Source: JAJZSS01 sp964463505
GTDB lineage: Bacteria > Chloroflexota > Anaerolineae > Anaerolineales > UBA4823
Length of the DNA: 64,000 nt
Reading direction: 5' to 3'
NCBI GenBank assembly: GCA_964463505.1
Contig: CAYXDC010000007.1
Span: 18,894-82,893 of the forward strand
In this document: positions 15,967 to 25,202 of the stretch, in pieces
How positions within the stretch are numbered: the stretch's first letter is position 1
Layout of the letters: each line of letters starts with the position of its first letter
Position numbers and translations under genes: made by a program
Notes under the pieces: generated by a model
Databases searched by the model: none
The model's input: the letters and a program-made list of their open reading frames with translations, nothing else
Told to the model about the DNA's origin: nothing

Positions 15967-16989
15967 ATGTCTGAAGTAAGCCAGCCCATGTTTCCTATCT
16001 CCCGCCCGCGCCGCTTACGGCGCACATCCCAAATTCGTGCCATGCTGCGTGAAACCGAGCTAACGCCAACAGACTTTATCTACCCGGTCTTTGTTCGTCC
16101 CGGCGCAGGCATGCGCCAGCCGATCAGCTCGATGCCGGGGATCAGCCAGTGGTCGGTGGACCGGCTGGTGGAAGAAGTTGCCGGCGTGTACGAGTCAGGC
16201 GTTCCCGCCGTGATGCTGTTTGGCATCCCCGAGCATAAAGACCCCATCGGGAGTGAAAATTTTGCCCCCGATGGAATTGTGCAGCAGGCCATCCACGCCT
16301 TGAAACAGGCTATGCCTGAGCTGGTGGTCATGACCGATGTATGCCTGTGTGAATATACCGATCACGGGCACTGCGGTGTGCTAAATGAGGGCATTCAGCC
16401 GCAACTTGCAGAAGGCGCCATCCTGAATGATCCGACACTGGAGATCCTGAGCAAGGTAGCCGTGTCGCACGCGCAGGCAGGCGCTGATCTGGTTGCTCCC
16501 AGCGGGATGATGGATGGGATGGTCAAGGCTATTCGTTCTGGCCTGGACGAAGCCGGATACGACCAGGTTGCAATCTTGAGCTATGCGATCAAGTATGCGT
16601 CTGGCTTTTATGGTCCATTTCGCGAGGCTGCCGAATCGCCGCCAAAATTTGGCGATCGTAAATCACATCAGATGGACCCGGCGAATGCGCGTGAAGCGTT
16701 ACGCGAAGCGGCTCTGGATATCCAGGAAGGCGCGGATATCTTGATGGTCAAGCCGGCTCTGCCTTACCTGGATATCTTGCAGCGCGTTTCCCAGTCGTAT
16801 CCGCACATGCCCCTGGCCGCCTACAACGTAAGCGGTGAATATGCCATGCTGAAAGCCGCGGCTGCCAACGGCTGGCTGGATGAACGTACGGTCGTTTTGG
16901 AAGCCCTCACCGGGATCAAACGCGCCGGGGCAGAGCTGATCTTAACTTATCATGCCAAAGAGGCTGCACGCTGGCTCAAAGAGGGCTAA
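15967..16989 (+). CDS. hemB: Delta-aminolevulinic acid dehydratase (porphobilinogen synthase)
   Basis: HemB condenses two 5-aminolevulinate molecules to porphobilinogen in tetrapyrrole synthesis. The 340-residue protein shows the family opening RPRRLRRT, the metal-region DVCLCEYTDHGHCG, the first catalytic Lys region (ILSYAIKYASGFYGPF) and the second (ILMVKPALPYLD). ATG 15967 is preferred over a TTG one codon earlier because AGGAGGA lies 6 bp before it. hemL starts 2 bp after the stop, so the two consecutive heme steps are co-transcribed. The remaining heme genes are not in this window. Confidence 0.97.
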   Translation: MSEVSQPMFPISRPRRLRRTSQIRAMLRETELTPTDFIYPVFVRPGAGMRQPISSMPGISQWSVDRLVEEVAGVYESGVPAVMLFGIPEHKDPIGSENFAPDGIVQQAIHALKQAMPELVVMTDVCLCEYTDHGHCGVLNEGIQPQLAEGAILNDPTLEILSKVAVSHAQAGADLVAPSGMMDGMVKAIRSGLDEAGYDQVAILSYAIKYASGFYGPFREAAESPPKFGDRKSHQMDPANAREALREAALDIQEGADILMVKPALPYLDILQRVSQSYPHMPLAAYNVSGEYAMLKAAAANGWLDERTVVLEALTGIKRAGAELILTYHAKEAARWLKEG

Positions 16990-16991
16990 GT

Positions 16992-18275
16992 ATGGAAACA
17001 TCTCGATCTAAAGCCTGGTTTGCCGAAGCGCAGCGGCTGCTGCCGGGCGGCGTGGACTCCCCGGTGCGCGCCTTCCAGGCGGTGGGGGGCGAGCCGCTGT
17101 TTATCGAGCGCGCCCAGGGACCATATCTTTTCGATGTGGATGGCAACCGCTTTCTCGATTACGTGCTCTCTTGGGGGCCGTTGATTCTGGGGCATGCCCA
17201 TCCACAGGTGGTTGCGGCAATCCAGGCCGCGACAGCTCTGGGAACTAGCTTTGGCGCACCGAGTCCGTTGGAGGTGCTGCTGGCGCAAAAGGTGATGGCT
17301 ATTATCCCATCCCTGGAAATGGTGCGCTTTGTCAATTCGGGCACGGAAGCGACCATGAGCGCGGTACGCCTGGCACGCGCCTATACCCAACGTGACAAGA
17401 TCATCAAATTCGAAGGTTGTTATCACGGGCACGGCGATATGATGCTGGTCCAGGCTGGCTCAGGCGTGGCGACCCTCGGTCTGCCCGATTCACCCGGTGT
17501 GCCACCGGCTACGGTGCGCGATACACTGGTGGCGCGTTACAATGATGCGGAAAGCGTACAGGCCCTGTTCGCGCAGTATACCGATCAGATCGCAGCAGTG
17601 ATCGTGGAGCCAGTAGCCGGAAATATGGGGGTCGTGCTGCCTGAACCCGGTTTTCTGCAGGCGCTGCGCCAGGTTACGCAAGCCAATGGCGCCTTGCTGA
17701 TCTTTGATGAAGTCATGACGGGTTTTCGCGTGCACCTGCATGGCGCTCAGGCTCTTTATGTCGTGCGGCCCGACCTGACTACTTTTGGGAAGGTGATCGG
17801 CGGCGGCTTGCCGGTTGGTGCGTATGGCGGGCGACGCGACATCATGCAAATGATTGCTCCCCAGGGACCGGTGTACCAGGCCGGCACACTCTCGGGAAAT
17901 CCTCTGGCAATGACGGCTGGTCTGGCTACGCTTGAGATTTTACAGCAACCGGGAGTCTGGGATACTATCGCGGCTGCCACAGATCGTCTGGTGGCGGGCT
18001 TGAAAGCACTGGCTGAGGCGGCGGGTGTGAATGTAACTATTCCGTACGCCGGAACGATGTTCACCATCTTTTTTGCGTCCCAGCCTGTGCGCGATTGGCA
18101 GTCCGCCAAACAAGCGGATACGAAACTGTTCAGCCGTTTTTACCTGGCCATGCAACAAGGTGGGATTTATCTGGCTCCCTCCCAATTTGAGGCTTGTTTT
18201 GTTTCTGCTGCGCATCTGGATGAGCACATAGACCTGACCCTACAGGCTGCCCAGGCAGCTTTCAGGTCTCTCTAG
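16992..18275 (+). CDS. hemL: Glutamate-1-semialdehyde 2,1-aminomutase
   Basis: HemL makes 5-aminolevulinate from glutamate-1-semialdehyde with PLP, the substrate step for HemB next door. The 427 residues match the usual length. Motifs: opening LLPGGVDSPVRAF, FVNSGTEATMSAVRLARAYT (PLP phosphate region), EGCYHGHGD, LIFDEVMTGFR (Asp contacting the ring) and TTFGKVIGGGLPVGAYGG with the Schiff-base Lys. Presence of HemL implies the C5 (glutamyl-tRNA) route to heme. It follows hemB by 2 bp, and the permease gene starts 24 bp later. Confidence 0.97.
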   Translation: METSRSKAWFAEAQRLLPGGVDSPVRAFQAVGGEPLFIERAQGPYLFDVDGNRFLDYVLSWGPLILGHAHPQVVAAIQAATALGTSFGAPSPLEVLLAQKVMAIIPSLEMVRFVNSGTEATMSAVRLARAYTQRDKIIKFEGCYHGHGDMMLVQAGSGVATLGLPDSPGVPPATVRDTLVARYNDAESVQALFAQYTDQIAAVIVEPVAGNMGVVLPEPGFLQALRQVTQANGALLIFDEVMTGFRVHLHGAQALYVVRPDLTTFGKVIGGGLPVGAYGGRRDIMQMIAPQGPVYQAGTLSGNPLAMTAGLATLEILQQPGVWDTIAAATDRLVAGLKALAEAAGVNVTIPYAGTMFTIFFASQPVRDWQSAKQADTKLFSRFYLAMQQGGIYLAPSQFEACFVSAAHLDEHIDLTLQAAQAAFRSL

Positions 18276-18299
18276 CTCCACAAGCTTAAGAGGCATGTT

Positions 18300-20075
18300 A
18301 TGACCCTGGAAATTGCAGTTCTGCTTGGTATCATTGCTCTGGCGTTAATCATGTTCTCGATTGAGCGCATCCCTGCGGACATCGTTGCCATGGGCTTACT
18401 GGTCGTGCTGGTTGTCACCGGACTGCTGCCAGCAGAGCAGGCATTTGCCGGATTTGGCAGTGATGCGGTGATTATGATCTTCAGCTTGCTGATCCTGACG
18501 GCGGCCTTGTTACGCACGGGCGTCGTGGAAATGGCAGGGCGCATGATCATCCGTCGTGTGGGCGAGCACCCCAGGCGAATCTTGCTGGTTTCATTAACCG
18601 CTCCGGCCGTGCTCAGCGCATTCATCAGTAATACCGCCGCCACGGCATTTTTCTTGCCGGTGCTGATCGGTGTCGGGCGCCGGGCAAAGATCAGCATCTC
18701 GCGCTTGCTCATGCCGCTAGCATTCGCCACGATCCTGGCCAGCTCTGTCACCCTGGTTGCTACTTCGACCAACATCGTAGTCAGTAATTTGCTGACTCAG
18801 TATGGCCTGCCTCCTATCGGCATGTTTGAGCTGGCGCCGGTCGGGATCCCGATCCTCTTCGTTGGATTGTTATACATGTTTTTCGTGGGGCAGCATCTGA
18901 TCCCGGATCGGGTTCCCACGGAGAATATGCTGTCAGAGCTGGGAGCGACCAAATTTCTAAGTGAAATACGGATCCAGCCAGATAGTTCACTGGTGGGGAA
19001 AACCCTGGCGGAATCTGGCCTGGGCAAGGACCTGGATCTGACGGTGCTGCGTGTGGTGCGTGAGGAAAGTGATTATATTGTTCCACAGGCTTCCACTATC
19101 CTGGCGGCTGATGATGTTTTGGTGGTGGAAGGTTGGCGCGATGAGATCCTGAAAGTCCAAACCACCAGCGGAATCAACTTTAGAGGGGATGTAGAAGTAT
19201 CCTCAGCCTCACTGCAAGACGATGAGATCCGCCTGGTAGAAGTGATCCTGCTGCTGCGTTCACCCCTGGTTGGGCGGACCCTGGCAAGTCTCCAATTCCG
19301 CGAGCGCTACGGCATCCAGGTGTTGGCAGTCAGCCGGCATGGCGAGACGATCAGTAGAAAGATCAGCCACACAGTGCTCTATCTGGGCGATATTCTCTTG
19401 CTGCAGGGCAACCGCAACAGTATAGCTGCGCTGGAAGAAGATAAGGCTTTCCGCATCCTATCCGATGTGGACAAGCCGAACTATAACGCCCGGCGGGCGC
19501 GTATCGCGATTGCGGCTTTTATAGGCTCTCTGGTGATCGCAACGATGGGCTGGGTTTCTCTACCGGTGGCGTTTCTCATTGGTTGTGTGGTCGTCTTTCT
19601 AACCAAATGTATCACGCCGGAAGAGGCTTATCGGGAAATCGAATGGAAAGCAATCATTTTAATCGGTAGTATGCTGGGAGTGGGCGGAGCTCTGGAATAT
19701 ACCGGGGCTGCAAGCTATCTGGCGCATCAGATCGTATCAATGGTAGGCGATCAATCGCCGGTCTTGTTGCTGGCGGGGTTTTTTATCCTGACTATGTTGT
19801 TAACACAACCAATGTCTAACCAGGCGGCTGCGGTTGTGGTAGTCCCAATTGCCATACAGACGGCATTCCAGCTGGGATTAAATCCGCGCACCTTTGCAGC
19901 CATGATCGCCGTGGCGGCCAGTTGTTCTTATATCACGCCCCTGGAACCTGCCTGTCTGATGGTGTATGGTCCGGGGCGATATCGATTTATGGATTTCATC
20001 AAAGTTGGTTCATTGCTCACAGTGGTGATATTCATCATATCGATTTTGCTTGTCCCGCTCATCTGGCCGCTCTAG
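18300..20075 (+). CDS. SLC13/DASS-type permease with two TrkA-C domains
   Basis: A 591-residue membrane transporter. About five membrane segments lie in residues 1-200, then two roughly 75-residue cytosolic TrkA-C (RCK-C) domains at about 215-370 (first SLVGKTLAESGLGKDLDLTV, second PLVGRTLASLQFRERYGIQV), then further membrane segments to the end. This arrangement is known in sodium/sulfate or dicarboxylate transporters of the SLC13 group. The asparagine/threonine motif SNTAATAFFLPV and the later MSNQAAAVVVVPIAI are the paired substrate-site repeats of the family. The substrate is not deducible. It follows hemL by 24 bp but has no obvious link to heme. Confidence 0.88.
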   Translation: MTLEIAVLLGIIALALIMFSIERIPADIVAMGLLVVLVVTGLLPAEQAFAGFGSDAVIMIFSLLILTAALLRTGVVEMAGRMIIRRVGEHPRRILLVSLTAPAVLSAFISNTAATAFFLPVLIGVGRRAKISISRLLMPLAFATILASSVTLVATSTNIVVSNLLTQYGLPPIGMFELAPVGIPILFVGLLYMFFVGQHLIPDRVPTENMLSELGATKFLSEIRIQPDSSLVGKTLAESGLGKDLDLTVLRVVREESDYIVPQASTILAADDVLVVEGWRDEILKVQTTSGINFRGDVEVSSASLQDDEIRLVEVILLLRSPLVGRTLASLQFRERYGIQVLAVSRHGETISRKISHTVLYLGDILLLQGNRNSIAALEEDKAFRILSDVDKPNYNARRARIAIAAFIGSLVIATMGWVSLPVAFLIGCVVVFLTKCITPEEAYREIEWKAIILIGSMLGVGGALEYTGAASYLAHQIVSMVGDQSPVLLLAGFFILTMLLTQPMSNQAAAVVVVPIAIQTAFQLGLNPRTFAAMIAVAASCSYITPLEPACLMVYGPGRYRFMDFIKVGSLLTVVIFIISILLVPLIWPL

Positions 20076-20094
20076 AACTCATCTCAAAAATGTG

Positions 20095-20137
20095 GGGGGG
20101 TGTTTTTCGGAGGCGCTGCCGCCGAAAAACACCCCCC
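20095..20137. other. Long GC-rich palindromic hairpin between convergent genes
   Basis: GGGGGGTGTTTTTCGG and its exact reverse complement CCGAAAAACACCCCCC form a 16-bp perfect stem around an 11-nt loop. No T-run follows on either side, and an ordinary terminator lies 30 bp further on. It may be a dispersed repeat or a protein-binding or RNA-stability element. Confidence 0.7.
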
Positions 20138-20166
20138 TTAATCTATCTTTGAGCTAGCTTCTACCG

Positions 20167-20204
20167 ACAAAAAGGCAGCCCGTTGAAAGGCTGCCTTTTT
20201 TGTC
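20167..20204. terminator. Bidirectional intrinsic terminator
   Basis: ACAAAAAGGCAGCC ... GGCTGCCTTTTTTGT forms a near-perfect stem with A and T tracts on both sides. It would end both the permease transcript and the convergent repeat-protein gene. Confidence 0.85.
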
Positions 20205-20221
20205 ATTGATCAAGCGATCGA

Positions 20222-21256
20222 TCAGGTGGTCGTATTGTAGAACCAGTTGAAGGCGAAGTAACCTGAGCCGCTGGCGCTTTCGATACGAATGGCAATCTGG
20301 TGAGTGCCCTGGAGTTGGGCAGGTATATCAAAGCTTAAGGTCTGGCTGCCGCCGTCTCCGGTATTGAAGCTGTCTACGAGATAACCATCAACTGCCTTGG
20401 TGCCCATGGCGCCCATACGCACGTTGAAGCTCTCGTCCTCAGGCAGGTTGCTGACCTTGATGGTCACAGTCTGGTTGCGGGCGACCCCCTGGATGGTGAA
20501 GGTTGGATAACCCGTGTAGCCTGTGCTTGGGGGAGTCCCACCCGAGTTGGAGCCTGAAGTGTTGTTGTAGAACCAGTTGTAGGCGAAGTAACCTGAGCCC
20601 GAGTTGCTCTGCAGGCGGATAGCGATCTGACGCTCGCCCTTCAATGCAGCCGGGATATCGTAGGTGCCTTCGAATGAACCGCCACTACCAGAGTTAACAG
20701 TGGCGACCTTGATTCCATTGACGCCGCGCGTGCCCATGGTGTTCATCAGCACATCGAAAGAGTCATTCGCCGGGAAATTGTTGGTGCGGATCTTCACCTG
20801 GCTGTCTTTTACAACCGAGAGAATGCTGAAAGTGGGGATTTTGCCCCCAATGCCACCCGTCCCGCCAGAGGTAGACCCGGATGGGTTGTTGTAGAACCAG
20901 TTGAATGCGTAGTAGCCAGAACCGCTATTGGCTTGCACACGGATGGCAATTTGCTTATCGCCTTTTAAAGCATCCGGTATGTTATAGGTGGCGCTGAGTG
21001 AGCCGCCTCCGCCAGAATTCAAGCTGCCAACTTTGATGCCATTGACCCCACGCGTGCCCATCACATTCATCATCACGTCAAAGGTATCATTGGCCGGGAA
21101 GTTGTAGGTATAGATGGTGACGCTGGTGTCTTTGACCACACTCTGGATGGTAAAGGTGGGCACAGTGGCCGCGTCTGCAGCCGCTAAAGCTCCGCTGGGG
21201 AAGACCAGAGCGGCAAGCAAAGCAAGAACTACGATGAACCAGGTATTAGATTTCAT
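20222..21256 (-). CDS. Exported protein of three tandem 90-residue repeats
   Basis: A 344-residue protein with a signal peptide (FIVVLALLAALVFPSGALAA, residues 7-26) and three near-identical repeats at about 34-123, 141-231 and 251-344. Each runs PTFxIxxVxxxxxVxIxxxNxPxxxxFxVxMxxMGTxxVxG, then a Gly/Ser-rich turn, YxIPxxLxGxxQIAIRxxxxSGSGY and ends FNWFYN. Linkers are Gly/Ser/Thr-rich. The beta-rich pattern suggests immunoglobulin- or C2-like sandwich domains on the cell surface; I do not know a named family. The Shine-Dalgarno AGAAGGAG precedes ATG 21256. Repeats 1 and 2 are closest to each other, which points to a recent internal duplication. Confidence 0.85.
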   Translation of the reverse strand: MKSNTWFIVVLALLAALVFPSGALAAADAATVPTFTIQSVVKDTSVTIYTYNFPANDTFDVMMNVMGTRGVNGIKVGSLNSGGGGSLSATYNIPDALKGDKQIAIRVQANSGSGYYAFNWFYNNPSGSTSGGTGGIGGKIPTFSILSVVKDSQVKIRTNNFPANDSFDVLMNTMGTRGVNGIKVATVNSGSGGSFEGTYDIPAALKGERQIAIRLQSNSGSGYFAYNWFYNNTSGSNSGGTPPSTGYTGYPTFTIQGVARNQTVTIKVSNLPEDESFNVRMGAMGTKAVDGYLVDSFNTGDGGSQTLSFDIPAQLQGTHQIAIRIESASGSGYFAFNWFYNTTT

Positions 21257-21289
21257 TTCCTATCTCCTTCTAAAAAACGCTGTGGATCA

Positions 21290-21295
21290 ATTATA
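21290..21295 (-). promoter_or_regulatory. Candidate -10 box of the three-repeat exported protein
   Basis: TATAAT reads on the minus strand 34 bp upstream of the coding start, with no good -35. Confidence 0.4.
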
Positions 21296-21406
21296 CAAAC
21301 GTTCTTGTTTAATATAGCGGAAATCCCATTGCTTGGTAATCATCATTCGAATGAATCTACCTCCTACTTTGGTGTGATTTATCGATTGCATCAGAAATCT
21401 TCACCC

Positions 21407-21434
21407 TTGTTGCCTCCCAACGCACTGTTATACT
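21407..21434 (+). promoter_or_regulatory. Candidate promoter of the RelA/SpoT gene
   Basis: TTGTTG, a 16-bp spacer and TATACT lie 18 bp upstream of the start codon, giving a short leader that still includes an AGGA ribosome site. Confidence 0.45.
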
Positions 21435-21451
21435 TAAACCAGGAATAGTCG

Positions 21452-23692
21452 ATGAAAATTGAGAATTTGCTCGAGGCATTGCCACAGACCTACACAGACC
21501 TGGACAGAGATCTGGTCCGCCGCGCATATCGAGTAGCTGAGATTGCGCACCAAAACCAGAAACGCGCCTCGGGTGAGCCCTACATCAACCACTGTCTGGC
21601 GGTGTCTGCTATCCTGGCTGAAATGCGCGTGCCACCTTCTGTTATTGCCGCAGGATTACTCCACGATACAGTCGAAGATACTCCGATAACCCTTGACGAT
21701 ATTAAGCGTGATTTTGGTCCCGAAATCGCCATATTGGTGGATGGAGTGACTAAATTGACTCAATTGCCGCGCGTTTCACGCGGCGATCAGCACCCTGAGA
21801 AAGACCAGCTCGATGAAGAGCAGCGCCAGATCTCAGAGCGGCGCGGCCAGGCCGATCCAGAAATCGAGGCAGAGCGCATCATGCGTAGCCGGCGCTACGA
21901 TCTGGTTTCGGAAACCTTGCGCAAGACCTTTTTGGCGATGGGCGACGATGTACGCGTGGTATTGATTAAGCTGGCTGATCGTCTGCACAATATGCGTACC
22001 TTGAGCCATATGCCGGAAGCCAAACGGCGGCGCATCGCCCAGGAAACCCTGGATATCTTTGCTCCCTTGGCCAATCGCCTGGGTATCTGGCAAATTAAGT
22101 GGGAATTGGAAGATCTGGGTTTTCGCTATGTTCACCCGGAAACCTATCGCGAGATTGCCGATAACCTTGCCCAGCGCCGCACCAATCGGGAAGAGCAGAT
22201 GCATGAAATTGCCAAAACCCTGCAGGCCATGCTCAGCGAAGCAGGTGTTCAGGCTGAAATTACTGCCCGCCCCAAACATATCTATTCGATCTATAAAAAG
22301 ATGATGCGCAAAGGCGTGCCCTTTGATATGGTCCATGATATCCGCGGGGTGCGTATCCTGGTTCAGGATGTTCCCAGTTGTTATGTGGCATTAGGCGTCA
22401 TCCACACCCGCTGGCGGCCTATTCCGGGCGAATTCGACGACTATATCGCTGCCCCAAAAGATAATTTTTATCGCTCGCTGCATACGGCTGTGGTTTACGA
22501 TGATGGGCAGACGTTAGAGGTGCAGCTCCGAACGAATGAGATGCACCAGAACGCTGAATATGGCATCGCTGCACACTGGCGTTACAAAGAAGGCGCAGCC
22601 CGAGACGATGATTATGAGCGACGTATCTTGTGGCTGCGCTCGCTTATGGAATGGCGCCAGGATGTCGAAGACGCCGGTGAATTTGTCGACAGCATGAAAA
22701 CGGATGTCTTTGGAGACAGGGTGTATGTCTTCACCCCGCGCGGCGATATCATCGACTTGCCCTCCGGCGCGACACCGATTGACTTCGCTTACCATGTGCA
22801 CACCGATGTTGGGCATCGCTGCCGCGGCGCTAAAATCAACGGTAAGCTGACTGCGCTGGATTACCACCTTAAAACAGGCGACAAGGTTGAAATCTTGAGC
22901 GCCAAACGCGGCGGTCCGAGCCGTGACTGGCTTAATCAAAATCTGGGCCTGGTGAAGACCCAACGCGCCCGCGCAAAAATCCGGCAATGGTTTAAGAAAC
23001 AGGCATACGAGCAGAATGCTGCCCAGGGCAAAGCGATCCTGGAAAAAGAGCTGCGCCGCTTAGGATTGCAGGATGTCAATCAGGAGCGCATTGCGCGTGA
23101 ATTTGAGTATAAAGGCGTTGAAGACCTGTACGTGGCGATCGGCAATGGGGATCTGACGCTCTCCCGTGTGGTCAACCACCTGACCCTGGGTGAGAAACCT
23201 GAACAGGAATTTACGCTCAGCGCTTCAAAAATAGACGGCAGTGGTCCGTCGAGCGATACGGTAACCGTCGTCGGTCTGAAAGGTTTGCTGACCAGCATGG
23301 CGCGCTGTTGTAACCCTGCCCCTGGGGATGCTATTGTGGGCTATGTAACGCGCGGGCGCGGGGCCACAATACACCGCCAGGATTGCCCGAATATCTTGCG
23401 GATTCGCGACCGAGAGCGCCTGGTGCGCGTATCCTGGGGCGAGCCTAAGAATACTTACCCGGTGCCGGTGCGGATCAAGGCGTATGACCGGAACGGGTTA
23501 ATGAAGGATGTCTCCAGCCTGATCTCCGATGAAGGTGTGAATATGCCCAAGGTCACCGTCGAAGTAAATCGCAATCTGGCGGTATTCGACTTGATCCTGG
23601 AAGTACGTGATATTGTGCAGCTCAGCCGTGTCCTGGATCGCCTGGAAAACCTGGATAATGTGCTGGAAGCCCAGCGCGTGCGCCCAGGTTAA
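21452..23692 (+). CDS. relA: Bifunctional (p)ppGpp synthetase/hydrolase, RelA/SpoT family
   Basis: Controls the stringent-response alarmone. The 746-residue chain has the full long-RSH order: HD hydrolase domain (HCLAVSAIL, LLHDTVEDT, KLADRLHNMRTL), synthetase domain (RPKHIYSIYKKM, VHDIRGVRILV, DNFYRSLHTAV, EVQLRTNEMHQNAEYGIAAHW), TGS domain (VFTPRGDIIDLPSGATPIDF), a zinc-finger-like region with RCCNPAPGD, and a C-terminal ACT domain (VPVRIKAYDRNGLMKDVSSL). An intact HD motif implies hydrolase activity as well as synthesis. The interval after LPRVSRGDQ is longer than in many relatives. Single copy here, preceded by its own promoter. Confidence 0.95.
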   Translation: MKIENLLEALPQTYTDLDRDLVRRAYRVAEIAHQNQKRASGEPYINHCLAVSAILAEMRVPPSVIAAGLLHDTVEDTPITLDDIKRDFGPEIAILVDGVTKLTQLPRVSRGDQHPEKDQLDEEQRQISERRGQADPEIEAERIMRSRRYDLVSETLRKTFLAMGDDVRVVLIKLADRLHNMRTLSHMPEAKRRRIAQETLDIFAPLANRLGIWQIKWELEDLGFRYVHPETYREIADNLAQRRTNREEQMHEIAKTLQAMLSEAGVQAEITARPKHIYSIYKKMMRKGVPFDMVHDIRGVRILVQDVPSCYVALGVIHTRWRPIPGEFDDYIAAPKDNFYRSLHTAVVYDDGQTLEVQLRTNEMHQNAEYGIAAHWRYKEGAARDDDYERRILWLRSLMEWRQDVEDAGEFVDSMKTDVFGDRVYVFTPRGDIIDLPSGATPIDFAYHVHTDVGHRCRGAKINGKLTALDYHLKTGDKVEILSAKRGGPSRDWLNQNLGLVKTQRARAKIRQWFKKQAYEQNAAQGKAILEKELRRLGLQDVNQERIAREFEYKGVEDLYVAIGNGDLTLSRVVNHLTLGEKPEQEFTLSASKIDGSGPSSDTVTVVGLKGLLTSMARCCNPAPGDAIVGYVTRGRGATIHRQDCPNILRIRDRERLVRVSWGEPKNTYPVPVRIKAYDRNGLMKDVSSLISDEGVNMPKVTVEVNRNLAVFDLILEVRDIVQLSRVLDRLENLDNVLEAQRVRPG

Positions 23693-23716
23693 GGGTGAGC
23701 AAGGGGGAATTGCAGC

Positions 23717-23743
23717 TTGACATTTCTCTGACAGTGGTATAAT
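23717..23743 (+). promoter_or_regulatory. Promoter upstream of moeA
   Basis: Consensus TTGACA and consensus TATAAT, separated by 15 bp (shorter than the ideal 17), lie 45 bp before the moeA start. Confidence 0.6.
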
Positions 23744-23787
23744 TCCGCGCCGAAAAGCCGGGCATGCAGTTTGTGGATTGAAAGCCT

Positions 23788-25137
23788 ATGCATCTGCCCG
23801 AGCCTGGTATGGTGATTTCCAGTGAGCGAGGGATTGGAGCTAACTGTTTGGTCATAAACCCGGATGCACAGCCGCTTCTCTCCGTATCCGTTGCCCGTGC
23901 GCGACTGTTGCAGCGTTTCTCAAGTTTGCCTGTTGAACAGGCGCCATTATCCGATGCTGGCGGGTGTGTTCTGGCGCAGGATCTACATGCCGCTATTGAT
24001 CTACCTCCTTTCGCAAATTCCAGTATGGACGGTTTTGCCGTGCGAGCGGCAGATATTCAGCTAGCCCGCTCGGACCGGCCGGTTCGTCTGCGGGTGGTTG
24101 CCGATATTCCAGCAGGGAAAGCAACCGAGCGTCATTTAGATGAGGGGGAAGCCATCCGCATCATGACCGGCGCGCCTGTTCCGTTTGGGGCAGATGCGGT
24201 GGTGCCGGTTGAACATACGGATTTCCATGATCGTTCTGCAGCTTTACCTGCCCCGGCGACAGTATGCATATCCCAATCGAGGGCGCCAGGGGATTACATC
24301 CGGGTACAGGGTGAAGATGTTCATTCCGGCGAACTGGTGCTGGCGGCCGGGCGTATATTGCGTCCCATGGAGATTGGCTTTCTCAGTATGCTGGGATTTG
24401 CCGAAGTGCCGGTCCATCGCCGGGCGCGCGTGGCAATTTTTTCTACGGGCGATGAGCTACTGCCCGTGGACAAGCCATTAACCCCCGGTATGATCCACGA
24501 CGCAAACAGCTATACACTCGCCGGCCTGGTACAGGAAGCTGGCGCGCAGCCGGTCCAACTGGGTATTATCCCGGACGATATCCAGGCAGTCCGTCACGCA
24601 CTTCAACAGGCAGTTGACCTGGGAGTAGATTTGATCCTCTCGTCAGCCGGAGTCAGTGTCGGCGCATTTGACTTTGTGCGCAAGGTGGTTGAAGAGCATG
24701 GCGAGCTGGATTTCTGGCGCGTGAATATGCGCCCGGGCAAACCGCTGGCGTTTGGCTCCTTTCAAAATCTGCCATTCGTGGGCTTACCGGGTAATCCTGT
24801 GTCAGCTTATATTGGATTTTTGGTCTTTGTTCGTCCAGCGATCTGGAAAATGAACGGATTACCGGACAGTTCTGCACAACATGCCGTGCGGGTTGAAATG
24901 GGCGAGCCGGTTGAATCGGATGGGCGCGAGTCTTACCTGCGGGCGGTGGTGAGCTCGCCTGGTAATCCTGCACGGGGATATCTGCCAAAGGCGCTTCTTG
25001 CCAGCCATCAAGGCTCTGGAAATTTGCGCTCATTAGTGCTGGCAAATGCTTTGCTGATTATCCCTTCTGGGGTAAAATCTGTGCCTGCTGGCACTACAGT
25101 GGACGCCTGGATGCTCGGCGATTACCAATCAGAGTAA
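23788..25137 (+). CDS. moeA: Molybdopterin molybdotransferase MoeA
   Basis: MoeA inserts molybdate into adenylylated molybdopterin to complete the cofactor. The 449-residue protein shows the usual order: LSVSVARARLLQRF, DLPPFANSSMDGFAVRAAD, RIMTGAPVPFGADAVVPVE, then the MoCF-binding fold with IFSTGDELLPVD, GMIHDANSY and LSSAGVSVGAFDFV, and PGKPLAFG ... LPGNPVSAYIGF, followed by the C-terminal beta domain. The family usually has TGGVS where this has SAGVS. The first 25-30 residues lack similarity and no clear ribosome site precedes ATG 23788, so the start could be further inside. No other molybdenum-cofactor gene is adjacent. Confidence 0.9.
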   Translation: MHLPEPGMVISSERGIGANCLVINPDAQPLLSVSVARARLLQRFSSLPVEQAPLSDAGGCVLAQDLHAAIDLPPFANSSMDGFAVRAADIQLARSDRPVRLRVVADIPAGKATERHLDEGEAIRIMTGAPVPFGADAVVPVEHTDFHDRSAALPAPATVCISQSRAPGDYIRVQGEDVHSGELVLAAGRILRPMEIGFLSMLGFAEVPVHRRARVAIFSTGDELLPVDKPLTPGMIHDANSYTLAGLVQEAGAQPVQLGIIPDDIQAVRHALQQAVDLGVDLILSSAGVSVGAFDFVRKVVEEHGELDFWRVNMRPGKPLAFGSFQNLPFVGLPGNPVSAYIGFLVFVRPAIWKMNGLPDSSAQHAVRVEMGEPVESDGRESYLRAVVSSPGNPARGYLPKALLASHQGSGNLRSLVLANALLIIPSGVKSVPAGTTVDAWMLGDYQSE

Positions 25138-25202
25138 GAAGCGCCTGGTTTTTATGACTTATCGTAGATTGATCAACCATCAGTTTTTATTAGGAGGAGA
25201 AT

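Noticed and set aside
20222..21256. Regular DNA repeats that could suggest a CRISPR-like or satellite array
   Set aside because: They are about 300 bp apart, in frame, and encode protein repeats.
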